Assembly (NCBI RefSeq): GCF_024584785.1
Contig: NZ_CP074112.1
Span: forward strand, 2,604,001 to 2,668,000
Source of the DNA: Idiomarina loihiensis
GTDB taxonomy: Bacteria; Pseudomonadota; Gammaproteobacteria; Enterobacterales; Alteromonadaceae
DNA: 64,000 bases
Direction of reading: 5' to 3'
Numbering within the stretch: the stretch's first letter is position 1; the number at the start of each line of letters is the position of its first letter. A program made the translations under genes and the position numbers. Below, piece after piece: positions 18,503-27,367 of this stretch. The notes beneath the pieces were generated by a model. The model saw nothing but the letters and a program-made list of their open reading frames with translations, was not told where the DNA came from and did not search any database.

Positions 18503-18575
18503 AGAAAAGCAGAAGAAAAAGCCGCAAAAAACGTTGAAAGAAAAACGTAGAGAAAAGAAGAACAAAGCGGACTAA
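18495..18575 (+). CDS. 26-residue Lys-rich small protein
   Basis: ATG at 18495 opens a 26-codon frame (starting MSKEKQKKKPQKTLKEKRRE and ending KKNKAD) that overlaps the end of the Rnk-like gene by 8 bases, with AGGAG seven bases upstream. About half its residues are Lys or Arg. I recall similar very short basic proteins annotated as hypothetical in related genera. The good ribosome-binding site, the coupling and the terminator placed just after it make it likely to be expressed. The function is unknown; RNA or ribosome binding would suit the charge. Confidence 0.6.
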   Translation: MSKEKQKKKPQKTLKEKRREKKNKAD

Positions 18576-18604
18576 CCGGTACCATTAGGATAACCGAAAA
18601 AAAA

Positions 18605-18634
18605 GCCAGTCAGAACCTTCTGACTGGCTTTTTT
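18605..18634. terminator. Bidirectional terminator between the Rnk operon and typA
   Basis: GCCAGTCAGA (18605-18614) and TCTGACTGGC (18619-18628) form a perfect 10-bp stem with loop ACCT. An A-run stands before it and six T after it, so it can terminate transcription from both convergent sides. Confidence 0.9.
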
Positions 18635-18658
18635 AATCAAGCTGTTGTGACTAATCAA

Positions 18659-20488
18659 TTAGCTACGGCTAGCTCGTTTACGCTCGTTCTCAGTAAGCAA
18701 GCGCTTACGAACACGAATTGATTTTGGTGTGATTTCTACCAATTCATCGTCATCAATAAACTCAAGAGCTTGCTCTAATGACATCCGAATAGGTGGCGTT
18801 AGTAACAAGGCATCATCAGTACCAGCTGCACGGATGTTGGTTAATTGCTTACCTTTCAGACAGTTTACGGTTAGGTCGTTAGACCGGCTATGAATACCAA
18901 TCACCATACCTTCGTAAACTTCTTCCGCGTGGCCAAGCATTAACCGGCCGCGTTCTTGTAGGTTAAACAAGGCGTAGGCTAGGGCTTTACCTTGGGCGTT
19001 AGAAATCAAGACGCCGTTGATGCGCTGGCCAATGTTGCCGCCTTTAAACGGACCATAGTGATCAAAGCTATGGTAAAGCAAACCGGTGCCTGAGGTTAAG
19101 GTCATAAACTCAGTCTGGAAGCCAATCAAACCACGGCTAGGTACAACGAAGTCGATACGAATACGGCCTTTACCATCTGGGGTCATGTTGGTCATTTCAG
19201 CTTTACGCAAGCCAAGTTTTTCCATCACTGAACCCTGGTGTTGCTCTTCAATATCCACGGTCAGGTTTTCAAACGGTTCTTCTTTCACGCCGTCTACTTC
19301 GCGCATGATAACTTCAGGGCGAGATACCGCCAGCTCGAAGCCTTCGCGACGCATATTTTCAATAAGTACGCCTAAGTGCAACTCACCACGGCCAGACACC
19401 CGGAAGCGGTCTGGGTTGTCAGTTTCTTCTACGCGTAAGGCAACGTTGTGCTTAAGCTCTTGTTGCAGGCGCTCAAGAATTTGACGAGAAGTAACATACT
19501 TACCTTCTTTACCAGCAAACGGAGAGGTGTTTACTTGGAACGTCATGGTTACTGTTGGCTCATCTACAGTTAATGCAGGCAGAGCTTCTACTGAGCCAGC
19601 CGCACATACGGTGTCAGAGATTTTTAATTCGCCTAAGCCAGTAATAGCAACGATGTCGCCGGCACTCGCTTTATCGGTTTCGATACGGTCTAAGCCCAAA
19701 TAACCAAAGACTTGGCCAACTTTACCGTTACGAGTAGAACCATCAGCGCCAACCACAGTTACCTGCTGGCCAACTTTCAATGAACCACGTTTAATCCGGC
19801 CAATACCGATAATGCCCACGTAGCTTGAGTAATCAAGCTGTGAAATTTGCATTTGCAATGGACCATCACGATCCGCATCGGGCGGAGATACTTTGTCTAG
19901 AATGGTTTCAAACAACGCGGTCATGTTGTCAGTCACCACGTTATAATCGTGGGTTGCCCAACCGTTTAATGCAGAAGCATAAACGACTGGAAAATCTAGT
20001 TGCTCATCGGTAGCACCTAGGTTGTCAAACAGATCAAAAATTTGGTCGATAACCCAATCAGGACGAGCGCCCGGACGGTCGATTTTGTTTACAACAACAA
20101 TCGGCTTCAAGCCATGCGCAAAAGCTTTTTGCGTAACGAAGCGGGTTTGTGGCATAGGTCCGTCAACGGCATCAACCACCAACAACACTGAATCGGCCAT
20201 CGACAATACCCGCTCAACTTCACCACCAAAATCGGCGTGTCCAGGGGTATCAAGAATGTTGATACGGTAGTCTTGATAATTTACCGCTGTATTTTTCGCC
20301 AAAATGGTAATGCCACGTTCTTTCTCAAGATCGTTGGAGTCCATCACCCGTTCTTCAGCGCCACCGCGGCTTTCTAAAGTGCCGGAGCTTTGAAGAAGTT
20401 TGTCAACAAGGGTGGTTTTGCCGTGGTCAACGTGCGCAATAATTGCAATATTGCGCAGCTTGGAAAGTTCAGTTGCTTGAATTGTCAT
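18659..20488 (-). CDS. typA: Ribosome-associated GTPase TypA/BipA
   Basis: BipA is an EF-G-like translational GTPase that helps 50S assembly at low temperature and under stress. The 609-residue protein has the P-loop AHVDHGKT at residues 18-25, the switch II DTPGH, and the NKID guanine-recognition motif near residue 129. The EF-G-like domains and the BipA-specific C-terminal domain follow. Length and motif order match the family. Confidence 0.98.
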   Translation of the reverse strand: MTIQATELSKLRNIAIIAHVDHGKTTLVDKLLQSSGTLESRGGAEERVMDSNDLEKERGITILAKNTAVNYQDYRINILDTPGHADFGGEVERVLSMADSVLLVVDAVDGPMPQTRFVTQKAFAHGLKPIVVVNKIDRPGARPDWVIDQIFDLFDNLGATDEQLDFPVVYASALNGWATHDYNVVTDNMTALFETILDKVSPPDADRDGPLQMQISQLDYSSYVGIIGIGRIKRGSLKVGQQVTVVGADGSTRNGKVGQVFGYLGLDRIETDKASAGDIVAITGLGELKISDTVCAAGSVEALPALTVDEPTVTMTFQVNTSPFAGKEGKYVTSRQILERLQQELKHNVALRVEETDNPDRFRVSGRGELHLGVLIENMRREGFELAVSRPEVIMREVDGVKEEPFENLTVDIEEQHQGSVMEKLGLRKAEMTNMTPDGKGRIRIDFVVPSRGLIGFQTEFMTLTSGTGLLYHSFDHYGPFKGGNIGQRINGVLISNAQGKALAYALFNLQERGRLMLGHAEEVYEGMVIGIHSRSNDLTVNCLKGKQLTNIRAAGTDDALLLTPPIRMSLEQALEFIDDDELVEITPKSIRVRKRLLTENERKRASRS

Positions 20489-20631
20489 TGATAAAGCCTG
20501 TAAAAACGCGAGGATAGGACCCCAAAATGGCCACGCCGCGAGAATGTCACGAGTGGTTAAAATAGCGGCGTATTATACGCATACAGCTAACACTACGCTA
20601 GTTTTTTTACAGGCTTGTGGCAGCTAAAGAC

Positions 20632-21657
20632 TTAATTTACGCTGTTATTGTCGTGTTTGAGGCGCTTACCCCAGCGTTGCTGGGCATAGCGACGAAGGCT
20701 CGGAACCGTATCAGTTTCGTCCATAATAGGCTGGCCGAGGATGGTTTCAATGATATCTTCTAGTGTCACTAAGCCCATCCAAGTGCCATGCTCATCGTAC
20801 ACCAATGCCATATGTTGACGCTGCTGAATGAGTCTTGCCATCAGTTTTTCAACGTTCACCATCTCGCTAACAATTTCGGCTTCGCGGGCTAATTCAGCAA
20901 TGTTTTGCGAGGTGTCTGACTCCAGTGCTTCATTGCGTAAGATAATGCCATGAGGTACTTCGTCTGCATCAATAATCGGAAAGCGCGAATAGGGCATAGA
21001 TTTTACCCGATACAAAAAGTCACTGACGGTTTCGTCTGGGCGCACGGATTCGCACACCGTACGTGGTGTCATCACATCCCGCACACGAATGGTGTGCAGG
21101 TCCAGAATATTACTGATCACTCGACGCTCATCGGTATCGATGATTTTTTGCTCTTCACCCAAGGTCGCCAGCGCCTTAATTTCTGAGCGCACATCAACAT
21201 CTTCTTCTCCACCAATACGTTTGGTGACTTGATCGGATAGCCAAATGAAAGGCTTCAAGATGAGGATCATCAGATTCAGGATGCCAGGCAATAAAGGAGC
21301 TAGCTGACGCCAGAATTTGGCACCGATAGTTTTAGGGAGGATTTCTGAGAGCACCAAAATTAAGACGGTCATGACTGCTGAGGCAATCGCTAAATAACCA
21401 TCGCCAAACACCACACCAACTTGTGCACCTACGCCCGCTGCACCTGCAGTATGGGCTACGGTATTGAGGGTAAGAATAGCCGCAAGGGGGCGGTCAATAT
21501 TATCTTTGAGCGCTTGTAGTTTGCCATGCAATACCGGTTGTTCTGCCTTAAGTTGCGCCACGTAACTTGGCGTGATAGAGAGCAAGGCAGCTTCAAGAAT
21601 GGAGCATAAAAAAGAAATACCAACGGCAATAAAAGCAAACAGAATCAGCAGGAACAT
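20632..21657 (-). CDS. CNNM/CorB-type membrane protein with CBS pair
   Basis: The 341-residue protein has an N-terminal DUF21 (CNNM) domain with about four membrane helices (residues 1-150) and a cytoplasmic CBS pair (about 185-310, including TIRVRDVMTPRT and the second repeat). This architecture belongs to CNNM/CorB Mg2+ transporters once called hemolysin-like. The frame stays open 62 codons upstream into the end of the TonB receptor gene. The ATG at 21657 is chosen because it begins the first hydrophobic helix (MFLLILFAFIAVG). It has no strong Shine-Dalgarno. No corC-type extension is present. Confidence 0.82.
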   Translation of the reverse strand: MFLLILFAFIAVGISFLCSILEAALLSITPSYVAQLKAEQPVLHGKLQALKDNIDRPLAAILTLNTVAHTAGAAGVGAQVGVVFGDGYLAIASAVMTVLILVLSEILPKTIGAKFWRQLAPLLPGILNLMILILKPFIWLSDQVTKRIGGEEDVDVRSEIKALATLGEEQKIIDTDERRVISNILDLHTIRVRDVMTPRTVCESVRPDETVSDFLYRVKSMPYSRFPIIDADEVPHGIILRNEALESDTSQNIAELAREAEIVSEMVNVEKLMARLIQQRQHMALVYDEHGTWMGLVTLEDIIETILGQPIMDETDTVPSLRRYAQQRWGKRLKHDNNSVN

Positions 21658-21707
21658 GGGTTTCACATAAGTTAAATAAGACAAGCGATTGTGGCACAAC
21701 TGTAAGC

Positions 21708-21731
21708 ACAAAAAAAGGGGCCGCAGCCCCT
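21708..21731 (-). terminator. Intrinsic terminator after the TonB receptor gene
   Basis: Read on the minus strand, AGGGGC and GCCCCT (21731-21726 and 21721-21716) form a 6-bp stem with loop TGCG, followed by a run of seven T. It lies 27 bases beyond the receptor stop codon and insulates the downstream CNNM gene. Confidence 0.85.
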
Positions 21732-21757
21732 CTTCGCAAGTACTTAAACGCTGGTTA

Positions 21758-24115
21758 TTAGAAGCTGTAGCTGGCTGAGAACCAGAAGCTGCGGGCGCGT
21801 TCAGCCGTGTTGTAATCGGGCGAACATAAGTACTCAACTTCATTGTCGGCTAGCAAACAGCTGCGGCTAGACAAGTCGGTATCAAGCAAGTTGTTGATTC
21901 TGGCCCGTAAAGTCCATGATTCAGAGAGCTCGTAGTTAGCCCCTAAATGCAACAGTTCGTAAGCTTTGTAATATTCCTCAACGGTTTCAGGGCCGGCCGG
22001 GCCGGTCACGTTGGCGGTACCACGGAAGCGTTCACCACGTACTTCGGCACGTAAATCAAAGCTCAGTGCATCGGTTAGGGCGTAACTTAGCGTAGCATTG
22101 GCCATGTGCTCAGGCGTATTGACCAAGGGTAAACCTTTGTCAGCGCCGCTGCGCACTTCACTGTGAGTGTAGGTGTAGTTACCGCGTACGCTTAAAGCAT
22201 CGGTAATATCGTATTCAGCATACACCTCAGCACCTTTGGTGACCGCTTTGTCAACGTTGGCATATTGAGTAAAGTAGTCGTAGCCAAGGTCCGCCCAACC
22301 CTCACCAATGTCTACACAATACTGACCTGGCTGTGCGATCTCACAGTTAGGGGCACTGTCTTGACGAATGATTTTGTCGTCAAACTCGTTGTAGAACACG
22401 GTGAGGTTGGCGGTAAAGTCGTATGCGTTATCAAAATACACGGCCGCTTCGTAGTTCACGCTCGTTTCTGGTTGCAGGTTAGGGCTACCCACCAAAGGAA
22501 TGGTACCTTGGCGACCAAAGCCAGTGATGCCAGGGAAGAGATCATTGGGTTTAGGTGCTTTATAGCCGGTGCTGATCCCGCCTTTAACGGTCCAGTCTGG
22601 GTTAATGCTGTAGTTTAAGTAAACGCGCGGACTCCACTGTCCAGAGAAGATATTGTGATGATCGTAACGAGCGCCGGTCGTTAAGGTCAGCGAGTTGGTT
22701 GCATCAAAACTGTTCTCTGCAAAAATAGCCCATTGGCGATGGTCTTGAGTGGTTCCTGCGCGATAATCACTACCGTAAAAACCAAACACCCCGTCTTCCA
22801 TGGAGACATCAAGGTATTGCACCCCAGTCACCAGCTTATTGCGGGCGAAGCTCATCTCAAAAGTCGAATCAAAAATCCAGTTGGTCAGTTTTAGTGGTCG
22901 ATTAGGGCGAGGTAAGTATTCGCTCTCAATCACCGCGCGAATATCATCAGTCAGTACCGGTCGGCTCACGCCTTGGTCTGCGACTGCTTGGTCCCACAGC
23001 TGTTGAAACGCAGCACGTTCTGCCAAAGACAGCGGTAAGCTACGGCCTAAGTTCTCGCTGATACTATGGGTGATGCTATTGCGCCATACGCCAGCATCAA
23101 AGGTACCAATATGAGAGAGCACAGCTTGCTCACGTTGCACCCGCTGGTAAGGCGCATAACCAACCCGGGGCTCAACTAAACCGTTGCCGCCAGCTCGCCA
23201 CATGTTCTCGGCAGAATCAAGCGTACCCACTTGGCTTTGAGTGTTATCGTAGCGCTGTTTAGCTAAATCGTAACTAAGCGCAAAGCGCTGCTTTTCAGTC
23301 AGGTTATAGTCTAAAGTAGCACCGTAGTTCCAAGACTTACCGCCGACAATCTTGCGGTCGCCAAAGCTGCCTGAATCGGTCCAAGTGCTGCCATCGGGCA
23401 ACGGCAGTTCAGTCACGTAGCCCGGTTCACTAGGCTCGCGCCAATAACCACTGCCGCGTAAGGCAAGGCTCAAGGCCTCGTTAATAGGACCGGTAAGGTA
23501 AAAATCAACTTTTTGGTCATTGCCGTATTGGTCATCTTCTTGCAAGGTACCAGCTACCGACACATCACCGTGCCAGGCATCCAGGGTGCGGCGAGTAATA
23601 ATATTCACTACCCCACCAATGGCATCGGTACCATACAAAGTAGACATAGGCCCGCGTACCACTTCAATGCGTTCAATAGCTGCCAACGGCGGCATGTACA
23701 TATACTGACTGTTACCGAAGTTGTTAGGCCCAATATCACCGGTATCATTTTGGCGACGGCCATCAATCAACACTAAGGTGTATTCAGCGGGTAAGCCGCG
23801 CATGGTGATACTTAAGTTACCGTTCTTATCCTGTCCAGAACCTACATCAATACCTTCTATATCACGCAAGGCATCGGCTAAGCCCGAATAGGGTTTGGTT
23901 GCCAAATCTTCGCGAGTTACCACGGTTACACTCGCTGGTGCATCAATAACCTTGGTTTCGTAGCCCGCAGCAGTAACCACGATCCGCTCTACGCGGTCTT
24001 TTGCATCAGCGTCTGGAACCGGTTCGCCAGCAGCCATAGCTGGCGCTTGGATAGTGGTGAATACCAGTGATGCAATCATTAAAGCAAGCGGTGTAGGACG
24101 AGTCCGAAGTGACAT
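21758..24115 (-). CDS. TonB-dependent outer-membrane receptor (iron/siderophore type)
   Basis: The 785-residue protein has a signal peptide (about 1-28, ending AMA), a TonB-box-like ERIVVTA near residue 43, a plug domain (about 55-170, with GVVNIITR at its end) and a 22-strand barrel ending in aromatic FWFSASYSF. The conserved VRGPMSTLYGTDAIGGVVN is typical of FepA/CirA-type receptors. Two Fur boxes upstream and the divergent PepSY/DUF2271/DUF4198 genes point to ferric-chelate uptake. The ligand cannot be told from sequence. Confidence 0.92.
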   Translation of the reverse strand: MSLRTRPTPLALMIASLVFTTIQAPAMAAGEPVPDADAKDRVERIVVTAAGYETKVIDAPASVTVVTREDLATKPYSGLADALRDIEGIDVGSGQDKNGNLSITMRGLPAEYTLVLIDGRRQNDTGDIGPNNFGNSQYMYMPPLAAIERIEVVRGPMSTLYGTDAIGGVVNIITRRTLDAWHGDVSVAGTLQEDDQYGNDQKVDFYLTGPINEALSLALRGSGYWREPSEPGYVTELPLPDGSTWTDSGSFGDRKIVGGKSWNYGATLDYNLTEKQRFALSYDLAKQRYDNTQSQVGTLDSAENMWRAGGNGLVEPRVGYAPYQRVQREQAVLSHIGTFDAGVWRNSITHSISENLGRSLPLSLAERAAFQQLWDQAVADQGVSRPVLTDDIRAVIESEYLPRPNRPLKLTNWIFDSTFEMSFARNKLVTGVQYLDVSMEDGVFGFYGSDYRAGTTQDHRQWAIFAENSFDATNSLTLTTGARYDHHNIFSGQWSPRVYLNYSINPDWTVKGGISTGYKAPKPNDLFPGITGFGRQGTIPLVGSPNLQPETSVNYEAAVYFDNAYDFTANLTVFYNEFDDKIIRQDSAPNCEIAQPGQYCVDIGEGWADLGYDYFTQYANVDKAVTKGAEVYAEYDITDALSVRGNYTYTHSEVRSGADKGLPLVNTPEHMANATLSYALTDALSFDLRAEVRGERFRGTANVTGPAGPETVEEYYKAYELLHLGANYELSESWTLRARINNLLDTDLSSRSCLLADNEVEYLCSPDYNTAERARSFWFSASYSF

Positions 24116-24158
24116 AAAACAACCTTTTAATGAAAATTAATGAATCCGATGTTGCAAA

Positions 24159-24173
24159 TGATAATAACTCTCA
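24159..24173. promoter_or_regulatory. Fur box 1
   Basis: TGATAATAACTCTCA matches the 7-1-7 Fur core TGATAAT-N-ATTATCA with two mismatches. It lies 44 bases upstream of the TonB receptor start, in the divergent control region shared with the PepSY gene. Confidence 0.7.
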
Positions 24174-24194
24174 TTTATCATGTAAACAGTTAAA

Positions 24195-24209
24195 TGATAA
24201 TAATTCTCA
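24195..24209. promoter_or_regulatory. Fur box 2
   Basis: TGATAATAATTCTCA matches TGATAAT-N-ATTATCA with one mismatch. Together with box 1, centred 36 bp away, it gives a paired Fur site between the receptor and the PepSY gene, so both should be iron-repressed. Confidence 0.75.
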
Positions 24210-24270
24210 AAAACATTGACCAAGTCGGTTTTTGCTTTGAGAGCTCAACTAGGTAGAACGGATTCGAAGA

Positions 24271-25449
24271 ATGTGCCCAATCACTTCATCAACAAGTCAA
24301 TCGCCTAAATCCAAGCGCCGTCATGCTGCACAGGATAAACCCACGCGCCGCAAATCAGGCTGGCGCGATCTGAAAGCTTGGCATTGGGTTAGTTCAGCCG
24401 CCTGCTTAGTTGCGACACTTTTGTTCGCGCTTACGGGCATCACCTTAAACCATGCGCATCAGCTAGAAGCCTCGCCCTCTACAACAGTGATAGAGCAGCA
24501 GCTGCCCACGGCTGTGGTACAGGCAATGCAAGCCCGCCAGCAGCAATTACTCGAAGGGTCTTACAGCGCGGAAGGGCCTCTACCAGCGGTGTTCAGAGGT
24601 TGGTACTTAAGTTCGCAGCAGCAATCCTTGCCTGCTGAAAAAGCCGCCCAGTGGGACGAGTTTGAGGCCTATTTTGGCTTACCTCGGGCCGGTGGTGATC
24701 TCTGGTTTCGAGTCGATTTAGAGACCGGCATGTTTTACCAAGAAAGCATTGATCGAGGCTGGATTGCCTATTTCAACGATTTACACAAGGGCCGCAATAC
24801 CGGCTGGGGATGGATAACTATGTTAGATATTTTAGCGGTCGTGATGCTGGTGTTTTCAGTAAGCGGTTTATTGTTATTAAAGCGCTATGCCAAAGGTCGT
24901 AAATCTACTTGGTGGTGGGTAGCTCTGGGCGTGGTTGTTCCTTGGTTAGCCTTGTTGGTACCAGCCCATGCAGCAGAAGCCGCTTCGCCCAAGCAGATGC
25001 TATTGCACGTAGAGATCCCGCAGCTAGATGTGGCTGAATATCATCGACCTTATGTTGCTATCTGGTTAGCCGATGCGAAACATCAACGGGTGGCTGACCT
25101 CGCTGTTTGGTATGACGGCAAACTAGCAAACAAAGAGGGCGAAAAATGGCTCAAGGATATGCGTCAATGGTGGCGCCGCAGTGGCCGCATGGCCACCATG
25201 CCGATTGATGGAGTTACTGGAGCAACCCGCCGCCCGGGCAGCCATAACCTTAATTTAAGCCAATTTTTACCGCAGTTAGCCGAGTTACCGCCAGGTGAGT
25301 ATCGGTTGAATATTGAAGCCGCGCGTGAGGTTGGTGGTCGTGAACATCTACAACTGCCTATCACCCTGCCATTGCAGGCACCGGTGAGCGCTCAAGTGCA
25401 AGGTCAACACGAGCTCGGCCTGATTAAGTTAAGCGTAACAGCACAATAA
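24271..25449 (+). CDS. PepSY-associated membrane protein fused to a DUF2271 domain
   Basis: Residues about 1-205 form a PepSY-type membrane module: a basic cytoplasmic start, one helix at about 43-62, a periplasmic loop with DLWFRVDLETGMFY, then DLHKGRNTGWGWITMLDI and a second helix at about 183-203. A further hydrophobic stretch (residues about 213-231) ends in PAHAAEA like a signal-peptidase site. A DUF2271-like periplasmic domain follows (about 240-392, with RPYVAIWLAD and DGVTGATRRPG). In many relatives these are two separate genes next to a TonB receptor; here they are one frame. It probably assists uptake or reduction of ferric chelates. Confidence 0.8.
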   Translation: MCPITSSTSQSPKSKRRHAAQDKPTRRKSGWRDLKAWHWVSSAACLVATLLFALTGITLNHAHQLEASPSTTVIEQQLPTAVVQAMQARQQQLLEGSYSAEGPLPAVFRGWYLSSQQQSLPAEKAAQWDEFEAYFGLPRAGGDLWFRVDLETGMFYQESIDRGWIAYFNDLHKGRNTGWGWITMLDILAVVMLVFSVSGLLLLKRYAKGRKSTWWWVALGVVVPWLALLVPAHAAEAASPKQMLLHVEIPQLDVAEYHRPYVAIWLADAKHQRVADLAVWYDGKLANKEGEKWLKDMRQWWRRSGRMATMPIDGVTGATRRPGSHNLNLSQFLPQLAELPPGEYRLNIEAAREVGGREHLQLPITLPLQAPVSAQVQGQHELGLIKLSVTAQ

Positions 25450-25512
25450 TCACGCGAATCTGAATGTGAACACTTACTATCTTTGATTGAAATAGAACGA
25501 AAGGAAACTAGC

Positions 25513-26319
25513 ATGCGTTATATTATTTTATTCGGGGCCCTCGCCCTAAGTTTTTCGGCCGAGGCGCATCGCGCTTGGATCAAACCTGATGCCACGGTGA
25601 TTTCTAAAGAAAATGCTTGGGTTACCTTTGAGGCGGCAGTTTCTAACGAAATATTTGCTCGTGACCATGTGGCGTTCCGCCTGAATGGGGTTGTGGCATT
25701 AGCACCCAACGGTCAGCCGCTAGAGTTACAGAATGCCCATACGGGTAAATTGCGCTCCGTTTTTGATTTGCAGCTTACCGAAAATGGCACCTATAAAGTT
25801 GTTACCGCATCGCAAAACCTGCAAGCCCGCTGGGTAGATGCCAACGGTGAACGTCAATTCTGGCCAGGTCGTGGGGTTACGCCTAAGCCGGGTGATTTTG
25901 AGCGTGAAGTGCCAAAACAAGCGCAAGATTTAACCATTACTGAATACTCGCGTCGGATTGAAACTTTTGTGACCAACGGAGCCCCGAGCGATACGGTGTT
26001 GGCGCCAACTAACCAGGGCTTTGAAGTGGTTCCAGTAACTCATCCAAACGATTTGTACGCTGGCGAAACCGCAGACTTTAAAGTGCTGTTTGATGGCAAG
26101 CCTGTAGCTGGTGCTGAAGTTACTGTTATTCGTGAAGGCATGCGCTACCGTGCGCAGCAAGAAGAGCAAACAGTGACCAGTAATGGTGCCGGCGAATTCT
26201 CAGTAACTTGGACCGAGGCCGGCCAGTATTTTATGGAAGCTGAGTATCAAGACGACCAAGGTAAGGCCCCAGCAACTCAACGTAGAGGCAGTTACGGCGC
26301 GGTTTTCGAGGTTCTTTAG
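25513..26319 (+). CDS. DUF4198 periplasmic protein
   Basis: The 268-residue product begins with a signal peptide (MRYIILFGALALSFSAEA). The body matches the DUF4198 family: HRAWIKPDATV right after the signal, a central region with TEYSRRIETFVTNG, and a C-terminal Ig-like domain with PVAGAEVTVI and AGQYFMEAEY. DUF4198 proteins are often encoded with TonB receptors and PepSY proteins and are thought to be metal-related periplasmic proteins. I chose the ATG at 25513 over an in-frame upstream ATG at 25483 because AAAGGA precedes it and the signal peptide starts there. Confidence 0.82.
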   Translation: MRYIILFGALALSFSAEAHRAWIKPDATVISKENAWVTFEAAVSNEIFARDHVAFRLNGVVALAPNGQPLELQNAHTGKLRSVFDLQLTENGTYKVVTASQNLQARWVDANGERQFWPGRGVTPKPGDFEREVPKQAQDLTITEYSRRIETFVTNGAPSDTVLAPTNQGFEVVPVTHPNDLYAGETADFKVLFDGKPVAGAEVTVIREGMRYRAQQEEQTVTSNGAGEFSVTWTEAGQYFMEAEYQDDQGKAPATQRRGSYGAVFEVL

Positions 26320-26345
26320 AAAAAAGCGAAATAAATCATCCCAAG

Positions 26346-26391
26346 TTGCTAGAATATGCTCTATAATTTTTTCTATAGAGATTTCTAGCAA
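26346..26391. promoter_or_regulatory. Nested palindrome over the RND operon promoter
   Basis: TTGCTAGAA (26346-26354) pairs with TTCTAGCAA (26383-26391), and inside it CTCTATA (26359-26365) pairs with TATAGAG (26374-26380). TATAAT at 26362-26367, a perfect -10 sequence, lies in the inner arm. The right outer arm ends at the GGGG Shine-Dalgarno of the adaptor gene. It could be a double operator occluding the promoter or, if transcribed, a hairpin masking the ribosome-binding site. Confidence 0.6.
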
Positions 26392-26401
26392 GGGGATGAA
26401 G

Positions 26402-27367
26402 ATGATTTTAAATCGTAGTTTAGTCGGCCTGATGTTCAGCGCCGCACTCGTTTTAGTCACCAGCAGTGGCATGGCTCACGCCACCGATTACACCGTAAAG
26501 CAAGCATCTATTGCTGAATACATTCATTTGCAAGGGGTGGTTGAGTCAACCAACAGCGCGACCGTATCAGCGCAAGTTTCTGGCCGTATTGAAGCCGTTA
26601 ACGTGGATGTTGGTGACCAGGTTGAAGCGGGTGCCACCATAGTCACCATCACCTCCGTTGATCAATATCAAGCTGTGGCTCAGGCCCAAGCCCAAGTAGC
26701 GGCAGCACGAGCAACCCTAGTGGCTGAGCAGCAGGAATTTGATCGAGTCACTAAATTAGTGGCGCAAAAGTTAGTGCCCGATGCCGAACTCGATCGGGCT
26801 AAAGCGCGCTTAGACAACGCTAATGCCCAGTTAAAAGCGGCGCAAGCAGCAGCCAAGCGCGCCCAAGAGCAACTGTCTTATACCGCAGTCAAAGCTCCTT
26901 ACAGCGGTGTCGTGAGTGAGCGTTTAGTAGAGCCAGGTGAGTTAGTGCAGCCAGGCACCCCGTTGATGTCGGGCTTTGATCCGGCCGAATTACGAGTGCA
27001 TGTTGATATTCCTGCGCTGTTTGCAACGGCGGTTGAGCAATTCAAATGGGCTGAAGTAGCCGGCTTAAAACCCGTAGCACAGCGTCTATTTCCCACGATT
27101 CATAGTGCCTCCAGTACCGTGCGATTACGGTTAAATTTGCCTGCAGACGGTAATCTATTGCCCGGTCAGTGGTTACCGGTGGTCGTGCAAGTGGGTGAGC
27201 ACGAGGGCCTTCTAGTACCACAGCAAGCGGTGTTGCAACGTGGTGAACTGACCATGGTGCGAATGCAAGATAATAGCTGGCGTGCGGTTCGCTTAGGCCT
27301 CACTCAAAATGGTCAAGTAGAAGTGGTCAGCGGGCTAAAAGCTGGCGAGGTTATTCGTTATGAGTAA
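26402..27367 (+). CDS. RND efflux periplasmic adaptor (membrane fusion protein)
   Basis: The 321-residue protein has an N-terminal signal (about 1-27, ending AHA), a biotinyl-lipoyl half-motif around residue 55 (VSGRIEAVNVDVGDQVEAG), a short alpha-hairpin (about 85-150, Ala/Gln-rich), the second lipoyl half (VKAPYSGVVSERLVEPGELV) and a beta-barrel domain. It should link the inner-membrane pump downstream to an outer-membrane channel. The ATG at 26402 is better spaced from AAGGGG than the one at 26396. It overlaps the pump gene by 8 bases. No TolC-like gene is adjacent. Confidence 0.9.
   Translation: MILNRSLVGLMFSAALVLVTSSGMAHATDYTVKQASIAEYIHLQGVVESTNSATVSAQVSGRIEAVNVDVGDQVEAGATIVTITSVDQYQAVAQAQAQVAAARATLVAEQQEFDRVTKLVAQKLVPDAELDRAKARLDNANAQLKAAQAAAKRAQEQLSYTAVKAPYSGVVSERLVEPGELVQPGTPLMSGFDPAELRVHVDIPALFATAVEQFKWAEVAGLKPVAQRLFPTIHSASSTVRLRLNLPADGNLLPGQWLPVVVQVGEHEGLLVPQQAVLQRGELTMVRMQDNSWRAVRLGLTQNGQVEVVSGLKAGEVIRYE

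Noticed and set aside
21658-21843. Upstream extension of the CNNM protein into the TonB receptor gene
   Set aside because: It is the receptor's C-terminal coding region read in another frame and crosses a terminator.
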